Positions 18,038-27,064 are shown, numbered from the stretch's first letter. The stretch: 64,000 nt of DNA from an uncultured Methanomicrobiales archaeon (GCA_903832665.1 CAILCG010000017.1:1-64000), one strand, 5' to 3'. The notes: generated by a model not told the origin, from the sequence alone. Made by a program: numbers and translations.

Positions 18038-18802
18038 GTGATCTTCCTGCGCTTCTGTCCCCAGTGCGGCAAAGCCGTTGAACCCGGAAAGAAATTCTGT
18101 ACTTCCTGTGGCGCATCCCTGACGCCGGACTTTCACAATGAAGGCAGAGAAACATCCCCGCAAGCAGGGGGACTTCTTCAACCTCATCAGGCTGCTGGAG
18201 CCGGTTCCCGCCGCCGGCTGATCATCATCGCAGGATTGGTCTTTCTCCTTCTCATTGGAACCATCCTGGGCTATCCATTACTCACGGGGACGTCCTTTTT
18301 CAGCTCATCCGGTTCTCGCGTGACACCAGTCGTAACCCCAACAGAAGCCAATGAATCGGGAAGTACACCTGGAGGATCCTATGTCATTATCAGGACCGAA
18401 GAGGCGACACCGGAACCCACAACCCCCCCGCTCCCGACCATCACTTCCCTGAGCCCGGCAACACCCCTCCCCACGCCCCTTGCCACTACTCAGCCCCAGG
18501 TAACCCGGTCCCTCACCTGCTCTTCCGACACAATTGCCTGCAACAATTCCTGTATCGACCCGCGGACCGACAACAACAACTGCGGGACCTGCAAAAATGC
18601 CTGTTCAACCGGAAAATTCTGCCAGAACGGGAATTGTGTTGCAACCTGTACTGCCGATCAGACGAGTTGCGCGGAAGGGTGTTTCAATCTCCTGACCAGT
18701 GCCCGGCATTGCGGCTCCTGCGGAAACTCCTGTCCCAACGGGCTCATCTGTTTCATGGGCAGGTGCGACTCCCCCGCCACACCGATGCCGGTGCCCCAGT
18801 AA
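18038..18802 (+). CDS. Zinc ribbon - TM helix - extracellular Cys-rich (Stig1-like) protein
   Basis: The 254-residue product starts at GTG 18038 with a zinc ribbon (CPQC, CTSC; residues 7-28). A single transmembrane helix LIIIAGLVFLLLIGTILGY lies at about 62-80, followed by a Thr/Pro-rich linker. The last 85 residues hold two Cys-rich repeats: CNNSCIDPRTDNNNCGTCKN with CSTGKFCQNGNC, and CAEGCFNLLTSARHCGSCGN with CPNGLICFMGRC. This pattern resembles stigma-specific Stig1-type repeats of extracellular proteins. The layout, a cytoplasmic metal-binding head joined to an outside disulfide-rich domain, suggests a sensor or adhesion role; that is inference. It is monocistronic. Confidence 0.72.
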   Translation: MIFLRFCPQCGKAVEPGKKFCTSCGASLTPDFHNEGRETSPQAGGLLQPHQAAGAGSRRRLIIIAGLVFLLLIGTILGYPLLTGTSFFSSSGSRVTPVVTPTEANESGSTPGGSYVIIRTEEATPEPTTPPLPTITSLSPATPLPTPLATTQPQVTRSLTCSSDTIACNNSCIDPRTDNNNCGTCKNACSTGKFCQNGNCVATCTADQTSCAEGCFNLLTSARHCGSCGNSCPNGLICFMGRCDSPATPMPVPQ

Positions 18803-18913
18803 CGGGGACGATCCGTTCATGGGGCAGCGATCTCTGTTTTTTCTTTCATCTTTGCGGTGCTGGAAATAATCCTCGATCGTTCGGGTGGATACAACCAGGA
18901 AAATTACCCTTAG

Positions 18914-18924
18914 CAATATAAATT
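18914..18924 (+). promoter_or_regulatory. TATA box
   Basis: CAATATAAATT, 23-33 bases before the GTG at 18947, is a good archaeal TATA box; the transcript would have almost no leader. Confidence 0.45.
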
Positions 18925-18946
18925 CCGGGTGCCAACGTATTGAGCA

Positions 18947-20263
18947 GTGACAATCGCAATTCTTGGCGGCGGACTTTCAGGACTCGCCCTGGCAAGGCTG
19001 CTGCATGAACAGGGCAATGAGGTCGTTGTCCTTGAAGCGGAATCCCGCTGTGGCGGACTCTGCCGATCGAAAGAAGACCGGGGGTTCACCTTCGATACCG
19101 GTGGTTCCCATATCATCTTCTCGCGAGACGAAGAAGTGCTTGGGTTCATGCGCCGGATGATTGAGGGAAACGAACAGCGCAATATCCGCAATACCAAAAT
19201 TTTCTATAAAGACCGGTATGTGAAATACCCGTTTGAGAACGGGCTCTCGGATCTCCCCATAGAGGACCGGTTCTTCTGCATCAACGAGTTTGTCAGGACC
19301 CATGTGGCAGTCGAGAAAGGAGAACTCGCACCACCTGAGAATTTCCGGGAATGGATCTATTATACCTTTGGCAAAGGCATTGCCGAATGCTACATGGTCC
19401 CGTACAATGAGAAGATCTGGAAATTTCCCACCAACCGGATGTCCCTGCACTGGGTAGACGGGCGCATTCCCCGGCCCCCTGTTGAAGACGTGATCAAATC
19501 CGCGATTGGCATTCCCACCGAGGGCTACACCCACCAGTCGGTCTTCTCGTATCCTCTCGACGGGGGTATTGAAGCCCTTGTCGCGGCGATCGCCCGGCCT
19601 ATCCGGGACAAAATCCATACCGGGTTCCGCGTAACGTCAGTCAGAAAGACGGGTGCCGGCTTTGCGATCAGCAACGGTACCGAGACTATCACTGAAGACC
19701 AATGCATCTCAACGATTCCCGTCCAGCATCTCATGGCAGCTCTCGGGGAAGTACCGGAGCGGGTGAAAACTGCCTGCTCCGCACTCCGGTACAACTCCAT
19801 CGCCTGCGTAAATATCGGGATCCGGGGAAGCGTGCCGGAGATCTCCTGGCTCTACATTCCCGAGATTGTGCTGGGGATGACCAACCGGATCTCGTTTCCC
19901 TCAAGTTACAGTGCCCATGCAGCACCGGCCGGGTGCAGCTCCGTGCTGGCCGAGATCACCCACCAGCCGGGCGATGAGACAGCGGGTATGGATGATGCGG
20001 CTCTCATTGACCATGTGGTTACGACATTGGAGACCATGCAGATCCTCAAACGAGACCAGGTGATCTATTCGTCCGTGGAACGCCAGCCCTATGCATACGT
20101 GGTCTATGACCTCGACTATCTGCAGAATATTGCCATAGTAAAGGATTACTGCACCGATGCCGGTATTCCCCTGGTAGGTCGATTCTCCCAGTTCGAGTAC
20201 CTCAACATGGACGGCTGCCTTCGCAGCGTGATGGATTTTGTTGCACGGCGAACACCTTCCTGA
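18947..20263 (+). CDS. FAD-dependent amine oxidase / UDP-galactopyranose-mutase-like protein
   Basis: A 438-residue flavoprotein. The N-terminus TIAILGGGLSGLALARLL with GNEVVVLEAESRCGGLCRS is the dinucleotide-binding fold and extended GG motif of the protoporphyrinogen oxidase/UGM group. ECYMVPYNEKIWKFP and DGGIEALVAAI are typical of the branch found in cell-surface glycan clusters, where such enzymes rearrange or oxidise sugar nucleotides. The start is GTG 18947, matched to the first residue of the fold. A glycosyltransferase gene follows on the same strand after 79 bases, which supports a role in surface glycan or glycolipid synthesis. Confidence 0.78.
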   Translation: MTIAILGGGLSGLALARLLHEQGNEVVVLEAESRCGGLCRSKEDRGFTFDTGGSHIIFSRDEEVLGFMRRMIEGNEQRNIRNTKIFYKDRYVKYPFENGLSDLPIEDRFFCINEFVRTHVAVEKGELAPPENFREWIYYTFGKGIAECYMVPYNEKIWKFPTNRMSLHWVDGRIPRPPVEDVIKSAIGIPTEGYTHQSVFSYPLDGGIEALVAAIARPIRDKIHTGFRVTSVRKTGAGFAISNGTETITEDQCISTIPVQHLMAALGEVPERVKTACSALRYNSIACVNIGIRGSVPEISWLYIPEIVLGMTNRISFPSSYSAHAAPAGCSSVLAEITHQPGDETAGMDDAALIDHVVTTLETMQILKRDQVIYSSVERQPYAYVVYDLDYLQNIAIVKDYCTDAGIPLVGRFSQFEYLNMDGCLRSVMDFVARRTPS

Positions 20264-20342
20264 AGTAGTACACTTTTTTTACGGATTTTAGATCACGCTT
20301 AATATCCGTTAACGTGAAAATGGTACAGGAGTTTTCCCCTGA

Positions 20343-21041
20343 ATGATTTCCGTCATCATTCCCACATTTAACGAAGAAGAGAATATCGCCCAGTGCCTTG
20401 TCTCACTCTCGCACCAGAATATCCCCCGGGCCGATTACGAGATCATTGTAGTCGATGGCGGTTCGAAGGATGCCACCTGCGAGATCGCAAAGAAATATGC
20501 TGACCAGGTCTTTACCCAGACCAGTAAAAAAGTCGGGGGGGCACGCAACGACGGTGTCACGGCAGCAAAGGGCACCATCATCGCCACTACGGATGCCGAC
20601 TGCATCCTGCCACCGGACTGGATCAAAAACCTTGCAGAGGATTTCAGGAATCCGGCTGTGGTGCAGGTTTATGGACCGGTCTATCCTATCGAGGAGGGAA
20701 TCGGGAACCGCTTCTCGCTCATGCTCGCCAACACCTTTGCCCGGATCGGGTACTACAGCAAGACCTTTTACTATACCCTCGGTTGCAACACGGCATTCCG
20801 GAAAGATGCTTTTGTCAGGGCCGGTATGTACCGCTGCATCGATGCCGGAGACGATCTGGAGATCGCGATGCGGATGAAGGATGAGGGAAAGATCCGGTTT
20901 GACAACAGGCTCAAGGTGGGCTTTTCCATGCGGCGGTACCAGAAGTTCGGGACCCTCCGGTCACTCTACGAATGGGTGTATATCGTCTCGAAAGGCGGGG
21001 AATCAGAAAAATATTCGTATTCCCAGAAAAAATACAAGTGA
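20343..21041 (+). CDS. Family 2 glycosyltransferase
   Basis: A 232-residue GT2 enzyme starting MISVIIPTFNEEENIAQCL. The nucleotide-sugar site residues are seen in IIVVDGGSKDATCEIA and TTDADCILPPDWI (the DxD motif); the acceptor-side acidic pair is in CIDAGDDLEIAMRM. There is no C-terminal transmembrane helix, so it is likely cytoplasmic or peripheral. It probably transfers a sugar to a lipid carrier or glycan, in step with the flavoprotein gene upstream. The Gly-rich KKVGGARNDGV motif is typical of the group. Start ATG 20343 follows a weak ribosome site. Confidence 0.85.
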   Translation: MISVIIPTFNEEENIAQCLVSLSHQNIPRADYEIIVVDGGSKDATCEIAKKYADQVFTQTSKKVGGARNDGVTAAKGTIIATTDADCILPPDWIKNLAEDFRNPAVVQVYGPVYPIEEGIGNRFSLMLANTFARIGYYSKTFYYTLGCNTAFRKDAFVRAGMYRCIDAGDDLEIAMRMKDEGKIRFDNRLKVGFSMRRYQKFGTLRSLYEWVYIVSKGGESEKYSYSQKKYK

Positions 21042-21077
21042 GAGAAGACTCAATCACGTTTTTGGCAGGGCCAGTCG

Positions 21078-21461
21078 ATGCCGGAACCAACACCCATTTC
21101 TCCTGATAATCCGAGGGAAAAAGAGCGGATCGATGCCTTCAACCAGAGCTCGTTTGCCCGCCTGCTGAACATGACGATCATGGAAGCGCATGATGGGTAT
21201 GCCCGGGTGGTGATGGCGTGCGGCCAGGCCCTCAATCCCCATGCGGTTATGCACGGAGGTGCGATCTTTGCCGTTGCAGAGCGGGTGGCAGTCTCGATCC
21301 ATATCCAGTACATCGCCCCTGCAACCGGTACCCTGGAGGCAGTTGCACACCGGGTCGCGGATAATGGCCGGTATTCCACCTTCCGGGTGATGGTCTATGA
21401 AGACACTCGCACCATCGCTGAGTTCGACGGCGTGGCGCTCCAGGTCAATCATCCAGTTTAA
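21078..21461 (+). CDS. PaaI-family hotdog thioesterase with an internal gap
   Basis: The 127-residue product has the hotdog motif HAVMHGGAIFAVAE (residues 54-67) and the strand VAVSIHIQYIAPATGTLEA. In family members about 30 residues separate the HGG motif from the corresponding strand, and these include the catalytic Asp of the LAD motif. Here only some 15 residues separate them, so roughly 15-17 residues, with the Asp, appear to be missing in frame. The rest of the domain is intact. Active members hydrolyse acyl-CoA thioesters; this one may be inactive. ATG 21078 lies 36 bases after the glycosyltransferase stop, on the same strand. Confidence 0.7.
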   Translation: MPEPTPISPDNPREKERIDAFNQSSFARLLNMTIMEAHDGYARVVMACGQALNPHAVMHGGAIFAVAERVAVSIHIQYIAPATGTLEAVAHRVADNGRYSTFRVMVYEDTRTIAEFDGVALQVNHPV

Positions 21462-21526
21462 AAAACAGGCATAAAAAAATTGGACCGGTAATTCCTGACC
21501 CTTTTTGCGAATCACTAAATGACAGC

Positions 21527-21823
21527 ATGGACGAAGCTCCGAAACGACCGGGCATGCTGCGCATTGCAGCTGCGGTAATTCTTGGGTTGATCAGCGGCAC
21601 GATTATATTCCTTATCTTCGCGCTGGGTATCGGGGTCGTGAACGACCGGATGGGCATGACGATCCCCATCAACCTGCTCATTGCGGAGAATATCTTCAGC
21701 GCCATCCTGCTTGTGCTCTTTATCATCATCTGCATTGCTGCATTCTGCTGGCAGGTCTGGAACAATCCTTCCGAGATGGACCGGGAAGATTTCGGGCCGG
21801 AAGAGGAAGACGAAGAGATATAA
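21527..21823 (+). CDS. Small two-helix membrane protein
   Basis: A 98-residue product with two transmembrane helices (about residues 10-34, AAAVILGLISGTIIFLIFAL, and 48-75, LLIAENIFSAILLVLFIIIC) and a highly acidic tail (GPEEEDEEI). Family and function unknown. It follows the thioesterase gene by 65 bases on the same strand. Start ATG 21527 is the only one that covers both helices. Confidence 0.65.
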   Translation: MDEAPKRPGMLRIAAAVILGLISGTIIFLIFALGIGVVNDRMGMTIPINLLIAENIFSAILLVLFIIICIAAFCWQVWNNPSEMDREDFGPEEEDEEI

Positions 21824-21937
21824 TCAGTCCCGCAAAAGAGGACTTTTTTGTCCTTCTTTTTATCACATTTTTTCTTACGGTTTTTAACTGAAAAGATACC
21901 GAACCTTTTTTTCCCGTACGGTCACCAGTATTTTTAC

Positions 21938-22501
21938 ATGACAATTGAAACGACCGCAGTGACGACCGTTGCCGGCCTTATGGCACTTGCAGCACGCACC
22001 GCCCCGAAAGGAAAAGGGGTCGATACGATCCATCTCCGCGTGTTGATGGGGAACGAGGTGCAGGCGCTTGCACACAGGCTCAGGGAACTGGGCGAAACAC
22101 AGGGAATTGGTTTTTTCCAGCGGGATGCACTCAATATCGCAGCAAGCGATGCGGTCCTCCTGATAGGGTCCGGAGCGGATCTCGTTGCCGGGTTAAACTG
22201 CGGGGCATGCGGGTATGCCACCTGCGATGCGATGGCAGCAGAAGGTAAAAAACGGGGGAACAAGCGGGGCACGCATTTTTCCGGCCCCAACTGTGCTATC
22301 CGCATCACTGACCTGGGAATCGCGGTGGGTTCGGCAGTCAAGACCGCCCAGATTCACAATGTTGATAACCGGATCATGTACTCAGGGGGCGTGGCAGCAC
22401 TTGACCTCGGCCTCCTCGAGAAGGAGTGTACGGTCGCGTATACGATTCCTCTCTCGGCTACCGGGAAGAATATCTTCTTTGACCGGGAACGGGCAAAATA
22501 A
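21938..22501 (+). CDS. DUF2148 ferredoxin-domain protein
   Basis: A 187-residue product of DUF2148 type. The key segment is LNCGACGYATCDAM (CxxCxxxxC), with a fourth Cys in GPNCAIR, arranged to bind a 4Fe-4S cluster. The N-terminal half (TTVAGLMALAARTAPKGKG, DTIHLRVL) is the family's usual opening. Members are widespread in anaerobes; their redox partner is unknown. ATG 21938 is chosen over the in-frame upstream codon at 21848 because homology begins at the Met and the upstream stretch is rich in Phe without family match. Confidence 0.82.
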   Translation: MTIETTAVTTVAGLMALAARTAPKGKGVDTIHLRVLMGNEVQALAHRLRELGETQGIGFFQRDALNIAASDAVLLIGSGADLVAGLNCGACGYATCDAMAAEGKKRGNKRGTHFSGPNCAIRITDLGIAVGSAVKTAQIHNVDNRIMYSGGVAALDLGLLEKECTVAYTIPLSATGKNIFFDRERAK

Positions 22502-22515
22502 TTTTTTTGTTTTTT
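22502..22515 (+). terminator. T-run terminator
   Basis: Two T runs (TTTTTTTGTTTTTT) directly follow the stop of the DUF2148 gene. Confidence 0.45.
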
Positions 22516-22576
22516 ACGCAATTCTTATTGGGCTTCCGGGCCAAACACTCTGCATTCATCCAGGTACGAAAATCCC

Positions 22577-23635
22577 ATGTCGCGCTACCGCCATAAACTC
22601 CTGAAACGATCGGGCCTCCTCCCCGCTGAGGATAAAACGGGGGGATTGTCCCCGTCCCCCGTAAGGATCACGGTGCTTGATTATGATGCTTCCCAGTTCC
22701 AGGAGAAAAGCCTCAGAGAGATAAGTGAATGTTTCCTGTTCCGTGATACCGGGACGGTCACCTGGATCAATATTGACGGGCTGGGAGATCCGCACCTCAT
22801 CGAAGATCTCGGAAGATGTTTCACCATCCACCCGCTCATCCTGGAAGATATCTTCAACACCAGACAGCGCCCGAAGATGGAGGACCTGGGCGACTATCTC
22901 TACCTAACGCTCAAGATGCTCACGTACCTTACGCCCGAAAACGAGATCAAGATCGAGCATATCAGTATGGTCGTCGGCAAGAACTTCCTCATCTCATTCC
23001 AGGAAGACATCGGGGATGTCTTCGATCCCGTGCGCGACAGAATCCGCAAAGATGGCAGGATCCGGCAATTTGGCCCGGATTACCTGGCGTACGCGCTCAT
23101 CGACGGGATAGTGGACAATTACTTTGCCGTGATGGAGAAGCTCGAAGAGCAGGTCGAGGATCTTGAAGAGGAACTGGGGGTCAATCCCACACAGGCATCC
23201 CTGCAGAAGATCAACCGGCTCAAAAAAGATATGATCTTTCTCCGCAAATCTGTCTGGCCGCTCCGCGAGATGATCAATAATCTCGAACGATCCGATTCGG
23301 CAATCATCCATGAATCGACCCGTATTTATCTGCGGGACGTGTACGACCACACGATCCAGGTGATCGATTCGCTCGAGACCTTCCGGGACATGGTCTCGGG
23401 TATGATCGACATCTACCTCTCGGGACTGAGCTACAAGATGAACGAGATCATGAAGGTGCTCACGCTCATTGCAACCATCTTCATCCCGCTTACGTTCGTG
23501 GTCGGGTTGTATGGAATGAACTTCAGGAATATGCCGGAAATTGACTGGGAGTTTGGCTATTATTCGGTCCTGATCGTCATGGCCCTCATGGTGATCGGCA
23601 TGCTAACTTATTTCCGGAAGAAGAAGTGGATCTAA
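22577..23635 (+). CDS. corA: CorA-family magnesium/cobalt transporter
   Basis: A 352-residue CorA protein. The long N-terminal cytoplasmic domain (WINIDGLGD, HPLILEDIFNTRQRPKMED) and coiled-coil stalk are followed by two C-terminal helices. The signature GMN occurs at residue 313 (VVGLYGMNFRNMPE), at the pore mouth. CorA forms a pentameric channel for magnesium and can carry cobalt, which would suit a cell that makes cobalamin by the cobalt-early route (cbi operon at 56-62 kb), but this link is speculation. The gene stands between the DUF2148 and GHMP genes, all on the plus strand. Confidence 0.92.
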   Translation: MSRYRHKLLKRSGLLPAEDKTGGLSPSPVRITVLDYDASQFQEKSLREISECFLFRDTGTVTWINIDGLGDPHLIEDLGRCFTIHPLILEDIFNTRQRPKMEDLGDYLYLTLKMLTYLTPENEIKIEHISMVVGKNFLISFQEDIGDVFDPVRDRIRKDGRIRQFGPDYLAYALIDGIVDNYFAVMEKLEEQVEDLEEELGVNPTQASLQKINRLKKDMIFLRKSVWPLREMINNLERSDSAIIHESTRIYLRDVYDHTIQVIDSLETFRDMVSGMIDIYLSGLSYKMNEIMKVLTLIATIFIPLTFVVGLYGMNFRNMPEIDWEFGYYSVLIVMALMVIGMLTYFRKKKWI

Positions 23636-23730
23636 TTACGATCGTTTCTTTGCCCGTTCCCGGCAGATCTTTTTCATAACGAAAATATCGATGCATTTTT
23701 CCCGCCCCGCTCCTAACGGTAACTGTTACT

Positions 23731-24810
23731 ATGCCGATTATGAAAATCCGCGGGGGAGACCTGGATCTTGTTGAATATGATTTCAAGTCCTTTGCTCCAA
23801 CAACGATCTTAAAGACACTCGGTCTCGAGAAGAAGAAGTTCAAGCTGGCACCGGCAAAAGGAAAGGTCACGGTAACGGCACCGGCACGGATTCACTTGAC
23901 CGTGCTGGACATGAACCGGTTCGCCCCGGATCACCCGGGCGGCGGCGGGATCGGGTTTGCAATCCAGTGTTACTGCACGGCATCGGCAGAATGCACGAAA
24001 GGAGCCGACACGATCCATTACAGCCGTGCTCCCATCATCGAAAACTTTGTGGCGGTCTTCAAAAAGGCAGTCGGCTATACCGGGGGATTTGCCATCACGG
24101 CAACCGACCACGAGAAGAAGCACGTGGGTCTCGGCTCCACCAGCACGGTCATGATCGCCGTTGCTACCGCAATGAACGTGGCAGTGGGGTCGCCACTGAC
24201 CAGCACCCAGCTCCGGCACCTGGTTGGCCACAATTACGTGGAAGAGACCGCGGATGGGAATGTTGCGTTCGGGTTCGAGACGGGCGTAGGGCCGGCTGTC
24301 AGCACGCACGGCGGTATGGCGATCATGGGCGACGAACTGGCGCTCGTGTACCACCACCCCTTTGCCGAGGGAAAACACGTGCATATTATCATCCCCCCGA
24401 CCGACATCTCATCCGCCGGCGCCCAGGAGTTCGATCTCCTGATGAACAAGGCCCGGACCCTGGACTACCGGGACCGCGAACTCAAGGCGTATTTCTTCTT
24501 AATGGACCTGGTACCGGCGCTGGAAAAGGATGACTTAAAGAAAGCCGGCGATGTAATCTGGGAGATCGAGTTCCGGGGATCCAAGCGGGCCGAGGTGGAG
24601 CACCACAGTTACGGGATCTATCACTATATGAGCCAGCTGCGGGAGAAAAAGCTCGAATTTGTCGGCATGAGTTCCGTGGGACCCTCCATTGCGGTGGTTA
24701 CGGCCCTTGACCGGAAGGCGATGGATACGCTGCTCAAACCCCTGGGCCTGAACGTCACCATCTCAACAAAAGTCGATAACACGGGCATGACGATCGTGTG
24801 CTCGAAATAA
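23731..24810 (+). CDS. GHMP-family enzyme, probable beta-RFAP synthase
   Basis: A 359-residue protein with GHMP-fold motifs: TAPARIHLTVLDMNRF near residue 53, GGGIGFAIQCY, and the phosphate-binding loop KKHVGLGSTSTVMIAVA near residue 130. The domain order and C-terminal block (FVGMSSVGPSIAVVTA, GLNVTISTKVDNTGMTIV) fit archaeal beta-ribofuranosylaminobenzene 5'-phosphate synthases. That enzyme joins p-aminobenzoate (or a derivative) to PRPP with loss of CO2, the first committed step of the aminophenol arm of tetrahydromethanopterin synthesis. The assignment is from motif recall; another GHMP kinase of methanogens is possible. The cell location is cytoplasmic. A strong T-run terminator follows. 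Confidence 0.72.
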   Translation: MPIMKIRGGDLDLVEYDFKSFAPTTILKTLGLEKKKFKLAPAKGKVTVTAPARIHLTVLDMNRFAPDHPGGGGIGFAIQCYCTASAECTKGADTIHYSRAPIIENFVAVFKKAVGYTGGFAITATDHEKKHVGLGSTSTVMIAVATAMNVAVGSPLTSTQLRHLVGHNYVEETADGNVAFGFETGVGPAVSTHGGMAIMGDELALVYHHPFAEGKHVHIIIPPTDISSAGAQEFDLLMNKARTLDYRDRELKAYFFLMDLVPALEKDDLKKAGDVIWEIEFRGSKRAEVEHHSYGIYHYMSQLREKKLEFVGMSSVGPSIAVVTALDRKAMDTLLKPLGLNVTISTKVDNTGMTIVCSK

Positions 24811-24836
24811 TTTTTTTCTTTCCTGCATCTTTTTTT
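24811..24836 (+). terminator. Double T-run terminator
   Basis: Seven T follow the stop at 24808-24810 and a further run of T follows at 24830-24836. Confidence 0.5.
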
Positions 24837-25343
24837 AGAATTTACTCCGGGATCGGTAATGAAATAAAAATGCCAGCATGGCTATCCGGTACCAATAAAA
24901 GGAATTTTTGCTCTGTAGAAATCACGGTTCTCAATTACCGGTTAGTCCTCTTCTGTATCTGGGAAGGTGACCCCCTCACTCCCCCAGAGGGGGAGGCATC
25001 CCAAGGGGGGCACCCCCTTGTCCCCCGAAAGTTCTCATTGACCGTTCTGAGGTTATCGCAATGCGGGGGGATGCCCGAACGGTGGGGGCGGAAACACGAA
25101 GTGCGTGAGCCCCCAAGAGCGACTCCTCAATTCTCCGAAAGGAATGCCCCTGAAAATTAATTACGTTGAATGAACAAATCGTATCAAAAAAAGTCTGGAA
25201 TTTTAATTTCCATGCTTCGCATTTCTCCAGAACAGGAATTTTACCGTGGAAGTCACGGATCGGGACTGAAAAAAGATCCACTGTCCAGCCATTTTTTTGT
25301 TATGCACTGATCTTTGTTATGTACTAATTTTGATGAGGTGAGA
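24837..25343. other. Intergenic with repeat A copy
   Basis: No gene is supported. Contains the family A repeat at 24909-25125; 25130-25343 has no recognisable feature. Confidence 0.45.
24909..25125. repeat. Dispersed repeat, family A, copy 4
   Basis: The left end is TGCTCTGTAGAAAT (24909-24922). The body holds GTGACCCCCTCACTCCCCC, AGAGGGGGAGGCATCCCAAG, then GTTCTGAGGTTATCGCAATG, GGATGCCCGAACGG and GAGCCCCCAAGAGCGACTCC, matching the copy at 12590-12755 block by block. The expected right terminus near 25140-25160 is not recognisable, so this copy appears decayed at that end. Confidence 0.62.
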
Positions 25344-26012
25344 TCAATCCTTTCCGGACCCCGCCTCTTTTCGTCTCTCCAGGTACGCAGAGACAATATT
25401 GTAGAGGAAGAACAGAATCGTCAGGACGCTCAGCCCGATAACGGCGATGACCATGAGGCTCATATTCTCCTTGACTATCGTAAAGGAGCCGAAGTAGTAT
25501 CCTGCGGTTATCAGAGCGGCTGCCCAGACCGTGGCCCCCAGGACATTATAAAAGAGGAAACGAGGGTAATGCATGGATCCAACGCCCGCAAGGAACGGAG
25601 CAAACGTTCGTACAACCGGGACGAAACGTGCAACAAAGATCGTGGCTCCGCCATATTTTTCATAGAAAACATAGGTCTGATCGATATGCTCTTTTTTTAC
25701 TATGGTGGGGAACCTTTCCAGAAATACCTTGAGCCCTATGTAATTCCCAATCCAGTAATTCAGGGTATCGCCCAGTACGGCTCCCAGGACAATTGCCATA
25801 AAGAGCCAGGGGAGTTCAAGAATGCCGCTTGCTGCAGCGGCACCCCCGACAAAGAGGAGGGAATCTCCCGGCAGGAAGGGCATGATCACCAGCCCGGTCT
25901 CCAGAAAGATGATACAGAAGAGGATAGCATAGGTCCACATCCCGTATTCCTGTACAACAGAGACCATGTTCTGATCGAGATGGAGAAAAATAGTAATCAG
26001 GGAATCGATCAT
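25344..26012 (-). CDS. DedA-family membrane protein
   Basis: A 222-residue protein with five or six hydrophobic segments. FCIIFLETGLVIMPFLPGDSLLFVGGAAA matches the N-terminal DedA motif, ENLG-PG-E region, and ATIFVARFVPVVRTFAPFLAGVGSM with the GxxxxRFxPxxR motif is the second family signature. DedA proteins act in lipid-carrier recycling and membrane homeostasis; some are undecaprenyl-phosphate or phospholipid flippases. Start ATG 26012. A TATA-like element lies about 25-35 bases upstream (26037-26047). It is transcribed divergently from the PGF-CTERM protein gene. Confidence 0.88.
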   Translation of the reverse strand: MIDSLITIFLHLDQNMVSVVQEYGMWTYAILFCIIFLETGLVIMPFLPGDSLLFVGGAAAASGILELPWLFMAIVLGAVLGDTLNYWIGNYIGLKVFLERFPTIVKKEHIDQTYVFYEKYGGATIFVARFVPVVRTFAPFLAGVGSMHYPRFLFYNVLGATVWAAALITAGYYFGSFTIVKENMSLMVIAVIGLSVLTILFFLYNIVSAYLERRKEAGSGKD

Positions 26013-26036
26013 GAATGCGAAAATATGGGTCGGTTG

Positions 26037-26047
26037 CCTATATTAAG
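26037..26047 (-). promoter_or_regulatory. TATA-like element of dedA
   Basis: Reading on the minus strand CTTAATATAGG, 25-35 bases ahead of the start at 26012. Confidence 0.4.
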
Positions 26048-26203
26048 TTGAGTTCGGGTCAACACGGTAATCAATGGGGAAATGCAGGTGGGGGACAGGG
26101 CGGGCTTGCCCATCACCTCACTACAAAGTTTATCAGGGATCAACACCAATGTAGCTGAATTGTAGCGGGAAATAATGGATTTCTGACAGGAGAAAAAGTG
26201 GTA

Positions 26204-27064
26204 ATGTCTCACACATTTTCTCACGAATTGTTCTGCTTCCTTGCAATAACGGGCATAGCGCTGATGGTAATCTCACCGGTCCATGCATTTACCGCAAACT
26301 CGCTCGATATTACGATCAGCAAGGATGGTGATGCCACCGCCAGTTTCAGGTTCACCCTTGAGGGGATCTTGGAAAATGCAATCCCCCAGTCAATGCTGGA
26401 AGAAGAACTCAAAAAAGGGCTGACCACCAGTTCCGATCCGCCGGTACTTCTCTCCATGGACAAATCCGGAGCTACCCTGCTCCTGAAAAAATTTGCCGAC
26501 ACGGCAGACGTCCCGCAGGGCACCGAATACCGTACCGCTTCCATGAATTTCCAGAAAGCAGAGATTGCATTAAAAAATTCGGCCATCAGCAATGTTGTCT
26601 CCGCTGACTTTACGCCGGATCGTATCACCCTGACCTTCCCGGACGCCTATACAAAAACCTTTGCAAATACTGCCGTGCTCCCATCTCTCACCCACGTGGT
26701 GATTGACCCCTCAAAACCAGCCGTTGTTGCAACACCTGCAAAGACCGGCTCGATCAATATAACCGCTTCACCGCCAACGGTCCAGGTCTCGATCGATGGC
26801 AGTTATGCCGGGGATTCCCCGGGCACATTTTCCGAGCTCACCGCCGGACCCCATACCCTCCTTTTCCAGAAAGAGGGTTTTTTGCCCGTGACCAAGACCA
26901 TCACGGTTGTAGAAGGCCGGACAACGAGCGCGTTTGTGTACCTGAAGTACGCGGAACAACCGACGACCGCAGCTCCCGGGTTGCTCTCCTTACCCGGGTT
27001 TGACCTGGCGCTTGCGGCACTTGCCCTGGGCAGTTGCTTCCTGGTACGAAGAATTTCCCGGTAA
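26204..27064 (+). CDS. PEGA-domain surface protein with PGF-CTERM sorting signal
   Basis: A 286-residue exported protein. The signal peptide (FLAITGIALMVISPVHA) ends near residue 28. A long mostly beta region is followed by a PEGA domain at about 185-250 (GSINITASPPTVQVSIDGSY, LTAGPHTLLFQKEGFLPVTK). The C-terminus is TTAAPG, then LPGFDLALAALALG and a final FLVRRISR: the Pro-Gly-Phe, helix and basic end of a PGF-CTERM signal. Such proteins are cut and lipid-linked by archaeosortase A (encoded here at 4545-5351). ATG 26204 is used; the GTG at 26198 is alternative, both following CAGGAG. Divergent from dedA. Confidence 0.82.
   Translation: MSHTFSHELFCFLAITGIALMVISPVHAFTANSLDITISKDGDATASFRFTLEGILENAIPQSMLEEELKKGLTTSSDPPVLLSMDKSGATLLLKKFADTADVPQGTEYRTASMNFQKAEIALKNSAISNVVSADFTPDRITLTFPDAYTKTFANTAVLPSLTHVVIDPSKPAVVATPAKTGSINITASPPTVQVSIDGSYAGDSPGTFSELTAGPHTLLFQKEGFLPVTKTITVVEGRTTSAFVYLKYAEQPTTAAPGLLSLPGFDLALAALALGSCFLVRRISR

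Noticed and set aside
25314-26051. Plus-strand frame across dedA
   Set aside because: Antisense shadow; the DedA motifs on the minus strand are unambiguous.
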